64,000 nucleotides of DNA from Rubrivivax sp. (lineage in GTDB: Bacteria > Pseudomonadota > Gammaproteobacteria > Burkholderiales > Burkholderiaceae_C), in NCBI GenBank assembly GCA_026125665.1, contig JAHCKS010000021.1:1-64000 (forward strand). Direction: 5' to 3'. Positions 59,439 to 64,000 of this stretch are shown here, one piece after another (the first letter of the stretch is position 1; each line of letters opens with the position of its first letter). Under the pieces are notes generated by a model. That model saw only the letters and a list, made by a program, of their open reading frames with translations. It searched no databases and was not told where the DNA came from. Made by a program: the position numbers and the translations under genes.

Positions 59439-62070
59439 TGACCAGCCGGCCCGGCACCACGACCACCTTCTTCGCCGGCTTGCCTTCGCCGAAGCGGGCG
59501 AACTCGGCCGAGGCGAGCGCCGCCGCCTCGATGGCGGCGCGGTCTGCGGCGGCGCTCACGCGGATGGCGCCGCGGTGCTTGCCGGCGATCTGCAGCACGA
59601 GCTCGATCTCGTCGGTAACGAGGGCGGCCTCGTCCACCTCGGGCCAAGGTGCGTCGATCATCTCGCCTTGCTGCGCCGCGAGGCCCAGGCCGGCCCACAG
59701 CGCATGGGTGATGTGCGGCGCGGCGGGGTACAACGCGCGCAGCAGGATCGACACGGCCTCGCGCCGCACCGCGCCATCGGCCGGCGTCGCCTCGAGCGTC
59801 GCGGCCTCCAGCGCGTTCAGCATCTTCATCGCCCCGGAGACGACGGTGTTGTACTGCAGGCGGTCGTAGTCGTGGCTGACCTGCTTCAGCAGCAGGTGCA
59901 TCTCGCGCCGCAGTGCCAGCGCGCCCTTGCTGGCGCCGTCGATGTCGGGCGCGGCGAGCTTCATCAGCGGCGCCACCTTCTGCGCCGTGGCCCACAGGCG
60001 CGTGAGAAAGCGGTAGCAGCCGGCCGCACCCGAGTCGGACCAGGCCGCGCTCTGGTCCGGCGGGCCGGCGAACATCACGAACACGCGCGCCGTGTCGGCG
60101 CCGAACCTGGCGATGATGTCGCGCGGCTCGACGACGTTGTTCTTGCTCTTGGACATCTTCTCGATGCCGCCGAGAAGCACCGGCTGGCCGTCGCTCTTCG
60201 CGGTGGCGCCCACCGGGTGGCCCTTGTCGTCGTAGGCGATGTCCACCTCGCTCGGGTAGAACCAGCGCGTGCGGCCGCCGGCTTCCTCGCGGTAGAAGCA
60301 CTCGTTGAGCAGCATGCCCTGCGTGAAGAGCTTGCGGAAGGGTTCGCTGAACGTGACCAGGCCCAGGTCGCGCATCGCCTTGGTCCAGAAGCGCGCGTAC
60401 AGCAGGTGCAGCACGGCGTGCTCGATGCCGCCGATGTACTGGTCCATCGGCATCCAGTACTCGTTGCGCTTGTCCACCATCGCCAGCTCGCTGTCGGGGC
60501 AGCAGTAGCGCATGTAGTACCAGGCGCTGTCGACGAAGGTGTCCATCGTGTCCGTCTCGCGCCGCGCCGGCCGGCCGCATTGCGGGCAGCTCACCCTCAG
60601 GAACGACTCGCACTTGTTCAGCGGGTTGCCGCTGCCGTCGGGCACCAGGTCCTCGGGCAGCACGACGGGCAGGTCCTTCTCGGGCACCGGCACGCTGCCG
60701 CAGGCTTCGCAGTGGATGATCGGGATCGGCGTGCCCCAGTAACGCTGGCGGCTGATGCCCCAGTCGCGCAGGCGCCAGGTCGTCTTCTTCTCGCCCAGGC
60801 CCTTGGCGGCGAGCGCGTCGGCCACCGCGTCGACGGCGAGCTGGTGCTTCAGCCCGCTCCACACGCCGCTGTTGACGGTGATGCCGCGCTCCTTGTCGGC
60901 GTACCAGTCGTTCCAGTTCTCGTAGTCGTACTGCAGGCCGTCGATGTGGATGACCTGCAGGATGTCGATGCCGTACTTGCGCGCGAACGCGAAGTCGCGC
61001 TCGTCGTGGCCGGGCACGCCCATCACGGCACCGTCGCCGTAGCCCATCAGCACGTAGTTGCCCACCCACAGCGGCACCGGCTGGCCGGTGAGCGGGTGCG
61101 TGACCGAGAGCCCCAGCGGCAGTCCTTCCTTCTCCTTCAGCGCCAGCTCGGCCTCGGTCGTGCCGCCCCTCTTGCACTCCTCGATGAAGGCGGCGATGCG
61201 GGCATCCGACTTCGCGGCGTGCTCGGCCAGCGGATGCTCGGGCGCCACGGCGGCGAAGGTGACGCCCATGATCGTGTCGGCGCGCGTCGTGAAGACGAAC
61301 ATGCGGCCGTCCTGGATGAGCGCCCCGTCCTCGCCGCAGATGTCGTGCGGGAAGGCGAAGCGCACGCCCTGGCTCCTGCCGATCCAGTGCTCCTGCATCA
61401 GGCGCACGCGCTCGGGCCAGCCCTCCAGGTAGTGCGGGCTCGTGGGGTCGGTGACGCCGGCGAGAAGCTCGTCGGCGTACTTCGTGATGGCGAGGTAGTA
61501 GCCGGGGATCTCGCGCTTCTCGACCACGGCGCCCGAGCGCCAGCCCTTGCCGTCCACCACCTGCTCGTTGGCGAGCACGGTCTGGTCCACCGGGTCCCAG
61601 TTGACGACCTGCGTCTTCTTGTAGGCGAGGCCCTTCTCCAGCAGCTTCAGGAAGAACCACTGGTTCCACTTGTAGTAGCCCGGGTCGCAGGTGGCGACTT
61701 CGCGTGCCCAGTCGAAGGCGAGCCCGAGCGGTTGCATCTGCGCCTTCATGTCGGCGATGTTGTCGCGCGTCCACTTCGCCGGCGCCACGCCGTTGTCGAT
61801 GGCGGCGTTCTCCGCCGGCAGGCCGAAGGCGTCCCAGCCCATCGGCATCAGCACGTTCAGCCCCTTCATGCGCAGCTGGCGGGCCATCATGTCGTTGATG
61901 GTGTAGTTGCGCACGTGCCCCATGTGCAGCTTGCCGCTCGGGTAGGGCAGCATGCTGCAGGCGTAGAACTTCTGGCGGCGCGGATCCTCCACCACGCGAT
62001 AGGCGTCGCGCGCCGCCCAGTGCGCCTGGGCGGCGGCCTCGACCTCGGCCGGCAGGTATTTCTCGTTCAT
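59425..62070 (-). CDS. leuS: leucyl-tRNA synthetase
   Basis: Class I synthetase of 881 residues. HIGH-type signature KLHMGH at 47-52 within [15 protein letters not shown]; editing domain with TRADTIMG (the threonine-rich site) in the middle; KMSKS at 638-642; anticodon-binding and C-terminal domains complete. ATG 62070 fits the conserved [11 protein letters not shown] start. exbD lies 84 bases upstream on the same strand; lptE overlaps the 3' end. Confidence 0.98.
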   Translation of the reverse strand: MNEKYLPAEVEAAAQAHWAARDAYRVVEDPRRQKFYACSMLPYPSGKLHMGHVRNYTINDMMARQLRMKGLNVLMPMGWDAFGLPAENAAIDNGVAPAKWTRDNIADMKAQMQPLGLAFDWAREVATCDPGYYKWNQWFFLKLLEKGLAYKKTQVVNWDPVDQTVLANEQVVDGKGWRSGAVVEKREIPGYYLAITKYADELLAGVTDPTSPHYLEGWPERVRLMQEHWIGRSQGVRFAFPHDICGEDGALIQDGRMFVFTTRADTIMGVTFAAVAPEHPLAEHAAKSDARIAAFIEECKRGGTTEAELALKEKEGLPLGLSVTHPLTGQPVPLWVGNYVLMGYGDGAVMGVPGHDERDFAFARKYGIDILQVIHIDGLQYDYENWNDWYADKERGITVNSGVWSGLKHQLAVDAVADALAAKGLGEKKTTWRLRDWGISRQRYWGTPIPIIHCEACGSVPVPEKDLPVVLPEDLVPDGSGNPLNKCESFLRVSCPQCGRPARRETDTMDTFVDSAWYYMRYCCPDSELAMVDKRNEYWMPMDQYIGGIEHAVLHLLYARFWTKAMRDLGLVTFSEPFRKLFTQGMLLNECFYREEAGGRTRWFYPSEVDIAYDDKGHPVGATAKSDGQPVLLGGIEKMSKSKNNVVEPRDIIARFGADTARVFVMFAGPPDQSAAWSDSGAAGCYRFLTRLWATAQKVAPLMKLAAPDIDGASKGALALRREMHLLLKQVSHDYDRLQYNTVVSGAMKMLNALEAATLEATPADGAVRREAVSILLRALYPAAPHITHALWAGLGLAAQQGEMIDAPWPEVDEAALVTDEIELVLQIAGKHRGAIRVSAAADRAAIEAAALASAEFARFGEGKPAKKVVVVPGRLVNVVV

Positions 62071-62154
62071 GGCGGCGGATTCTAGGCAGGGGGCCCCGGC
62101 GCGAGGTGCTGCAGGGCCGGCGCCGGGGCGGGCGTCGACGGCGGCCGCGTGCCC

Positions 62155-62574
62155 TCAGCGGGCCTCGGCCTCGGTGACGAAGCCGATGCGCGTGAGCCCG
62201 GCGGCCTGGATCCAGCCGATGAGCTCGGCGACGCGCCCGTAGGGCACGCGGCGGTCGGCGCGCAACTGCACCTCGGTGCCCGGGTGGCGGCGCGCCGCCT
62301 GGCGGGCGCGCTCGCGCACCGTGGCCTCGTCGGCGGGCTGCTCGTCGACGTACAGGCGTCCCTCGGCGTCGAGCGCGAGCGCCAGCACGGCCGGTGCGGC
62401 ACTGGCGGCGCCGGCATCGCTGCGCGGCAGGTCCAGCCTCAGGCTGCCGGCGAGCAGTGGCGCGGCGATGATGAAGATGACCAGCAGCACCAGCATGACG
62501 TCGATGAGCGGCGTCATGTTGATGTCGCTCATCGGCTGGGCGCCGGGGTTGCGTTCGAGGCGGCCGAAGGCCAT
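62155..62574 (-). CDS. exbD: ExbD/TolR-family energy-transducing protein
   Basis: Bitopic inner-membrane protein of 139 residues. SDINMTPLIDVMLVLLVIF holds the membrane helix with the proton-carrying Asp. The periplasmic domain (LALDAEGRLYVDEQP to YGRVAELIGWIQAAGLTRIGFV) matches TolR/ExbD. It follows exbB after 14 bases. No tonB, tolA or tolB lies in the window, so TolR or ExbD cannot be told apart from context. Confidence 0.9.
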   Translation of the reverse strand: MAFGRLERNPGAQPMSDINMTPLIDVMLVLLVIFIIAAPLLAGSLRLDLPRSDAGAASAAPAVLALALDAEGRLYVDEQPADEATVRERARQAARRHPGTEVQLRADRRVPYGRVAELIGWIQAAGLTRIGFVTEAEAR

Positions 62575-62588
62575 CGCGCCCTGCCTCT

Positions 62589-63272
62589 TCAGGGTTCCGT
62601 GCGGCCGGGCTCGGCCTGGCGGGGCGGCCGCCGCTCCAGCATCAGCTCGCGCAGGTCGTGCGCGAAACCTTCCAGCTCGGCCTCGCACGTGGCGACACGC
62701 TTGCCGAAGACGTTGAACCCGAGCACGGCCGGCACGGCCACGGCGATGCCGGCGGCGGTCATGACCAGCGCCTCGCCGATCGGTCCCGACACCTTGTCGA
62801 TGGTGATCGTGCCCGCGTGGCCGATACCCACCAGCGCGTGGTAGATGCTCCACACCGTGCCGAACAGGCCGACGAAGGGCGCCGTGCTGCCGATGGAGGC
62901 GAGCGCCACCTGGCCGGTCTGCAGGTGCGCCAGGCCGCGGTGCAGCGCGTCGCGCAGCCGGCGCGTCAGCTGCGACTCGAGGTGCGCCTGCGTCGCCAGC
63001 GTGCCGGCGGCGGCGGGGGCCGCCGCCGCCTCCAGCAGCGGCAGCAGCACGCGCTCGCGGTCGTTGGCGGCCAGCCGTGCGCGGCCTTCGTCGATGCCCG
63101 CGGCGTCCCAGAAGGCCGGCACGGCCCGCTCGATGTCGGCCGCGGCTCGCCTGAGCAGCCACGACTTCCAGAGGATCAGCACCCAGGCGGTGACCGACAT
63201 CGCGAGCAGCGCCAGCGCCACCGCCCGGCCGACGCCGTCGGCGCGTGCCCAGAACGCTTCGAGGCCGCCCAC
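62589..63272 (-). CDS. exbB: ExbB/TolQ-family proton channel protein
   Basis: Inner-membrane protein of 227 residues with three hydrophobic helices (about 15-37, 118-145, 160-185). It forms the proton channel with ExbD. LASIGSTAPFVGLFGTVWSI and GPIGEALVMTAAGIAVAVPAVLGFN are the family signatures. The start is GTG 63272. dapB lies 30 bases upstream on the same strand. Could equally be TolQ; the partner genes that would decide are absent. Confidence 0.9.
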   Translation of the reverse strand: MGGLEAFWARADGVGRAVALALLAMSVTAWVLILWKSWLLRRAAADIERAVPAFWDAAGIDEGRARLAANDRERVLLPLLEAAAAPAAAGTLATQAHLESQLTRRLRDALHRGLAHLQTGQVALASIGSTAPFVGLFGTVWSIYHALVGIGHAGTITIDKVSGPIGEALVMTAAGIAVAVPAVLGFNVFGKRVATCEAELEGFAHDLRELMLERRPPRQAEPGRTEP

Positions 63273-63302
63273 CCGCTGCCGCCTCAGCCCGCGTGCCGCG
63301 GG

Positions 63303-64000
63303 TCAGCCGAGGCCGAGCACGTCGGCCATGCCGAACAGGCCGCTCGACTGGCCGGCCACGAAGCGCGCCGCGCGCAGGCTGCCCTCGGCGTAGTTGGCGC
63401 GGCTGGCGCTGCGGTGCGTGATCTCGAGCCGCTCGCCGGGGCCGCAGTACAGCACGGTGTGGTCACCGACGATGTCGCCGCCGCGCAGCGCGGCGAAGCC
63501 GATGCTGCCCGGCCGGCGCTCGCCGGTGTGGCCGTGGCGCGTGAACACGCCTTCGTCAGCGAGCGTGACGCCGCGCGCGCGCGCCAGCGCCTCGCCGAGC
63601 GCCAGCGCCGTGCCGCTCGGCGCGTCGACCTTGTGCCTGTGGTGGATCTCGGTGACCTCGAGGTCGTAGGCCTCGCCGAGCAAACGCGCCGCGTTCTCCA
63701 CGAGGCGCAGCATGACGTTGACGCCGACGCTCATGTTCGGCGCCAGCACCACGGCCACGTGCTGCGCATGCGCGCCGATGGCGGCCTTCTGCTCGGGCGT
63801 GAGGCCGGTGGTGCCGACGACGGCGCGCACGCCGAGCTCGCGGCAGGCGGCCAGGTGCGCCATCGTGCCCTCGGGGCGCGTGAAGTCGATCAGCACCTGC
63901 GCGGCGGCCAGGCCGCGCTTCAGGTCGGCCGTGATCGTGACGCCGGTGGCCCGGCCCGCGGCCACCGTCGAAGCGGCGCCCGCGTCCTGCCCGACGAGCG
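63303..64000 (-). CDS. dapB: 4-hydroxy-tetrahydrodipicolinate reductase (5' end off the window)
   Basis: Lysine and diaminopimelate synthesis enzyme; its first residues lie beyond the window edge. Visible part, about 232 residues: [35 protein letters not shown], the active-site [15 protein letters not shown] with the His pair and Lys, and [18 protein letters not shown]. An internal GTG at 63965 is in frame, but family sequence ([10 protein letters not shown]) continues upstream to the window edge. It heads the minus-strand run dapB-exbBD-leuS-lptE-holA. Confidence 0.96.
   Translation of the reverse strand, partial: LVGQDAGAASTVAAGRATGVTITADLKRGLAAAQVLIDFTRPEGTMAHLAACRELGVRAVVGTTGLTPEQKAAIGAHAQHVAVVLAPNMSVGVNVMLRLVENAARLLGEAYDLEVTEIHHRHKVDAPSGTALALGEALARARGVTLADEGVFTRHGHTGERRPGSIGFAALRGGDIVGDHTVLYCGPGERLEITHRSASRANYAEGSLRAARFVAGQSSGLFGMADVLGLG

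Noticed and set aside
59044-62085. A 1013-codon plus-strand frame opposite leuS.
   Set aside because: Entirely antisense to leuS and lptE, with no domain similarity. Shadow frame.

Overview
The window is a stretch of ordinary chromosome from a very GC-rich beta-proteobacterium. The base composition, the gene families and the gene order suggest Burkholderiales, probably the Rubrivivax/Leptothrix/Methylibium side of the order. The order placement is inference; no rRNA lies in the window to confirm it. Coding density is high. No gap between genes exceeds about 250 bases. I see no tRNA, rRNA, insertion sequence, phage or CRISPR array.

Layout, left to right. 1-6884 (minus): an alpha-2-macroglobulin with a thioester motif and the start of its usual partner, penicillin-binding protein 1C. 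7035-9396: a BepA-like M48 protease and, divergently, moaC. 9436-14043 (minus): a type IV pilin locus with two nearly identical tandem pilA genes behind a sigma-54-type promoter, then two PglL-like pilin glycosylation ligases. 14246-19122 (minus): a signalling cassette made of a TerC-UspA fusion, a Ser/Thr kinase, a PP2C phosphatase, an FHA protein and a cyclic-nucleotide phosphodiesterase-like metallo-beta-lactamase protein. 19334-23279 (minus): sucD, sucC, recX and recA, the last with a LexA box. 23525-25882 (plus): an OmpR-type regulator and its sensor kinase.

25905-31863 (minus): the complete cell-shape cluster mreB-mreC-mreD-mrdA-rodA. 32073-35406 (plus): gatCAB, for indirect aminoacyl-tRNA synthesis. 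35435-41141: a DUF4124 protein, pyrE, exonuclease III, a crotonase, a lysophospholipase-like hydrolase and an M20 peptidase. 41222-47593: a DUF4148 protein and an AmgK-like kinase, then divergently lptD-surA-rsmA for outer-membrane biogenesis and ribosome assembly. 47683-48944 (minus): a secreted barnase-type ribonuclease, its barstar inhibitor and a possible small ORF. 49146-54690: malic enzyme maeB, divergent from a DctS/DctR-like two-component pair. 54751-57740 (plus): thiL-pgpA-cinA-ghrA, overlapping at each junction. 57821-64000 (minus): dapB-exbB-exbD-leuS-lptE-holA.

Most of this is housekeeping. The parts most worth a second look are the duplicated pilin locus, whose central segment looks gene-converted; the phospho-signalling cassette with its TerC-UspA fusion; and the ribonuclease-inhibitor pair followed by a hairpin and a small ORF. 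Many genes here have GTG or TTG starts or overlap the gene before them. I give the start I think best supported and name the alternative where the choice is open.
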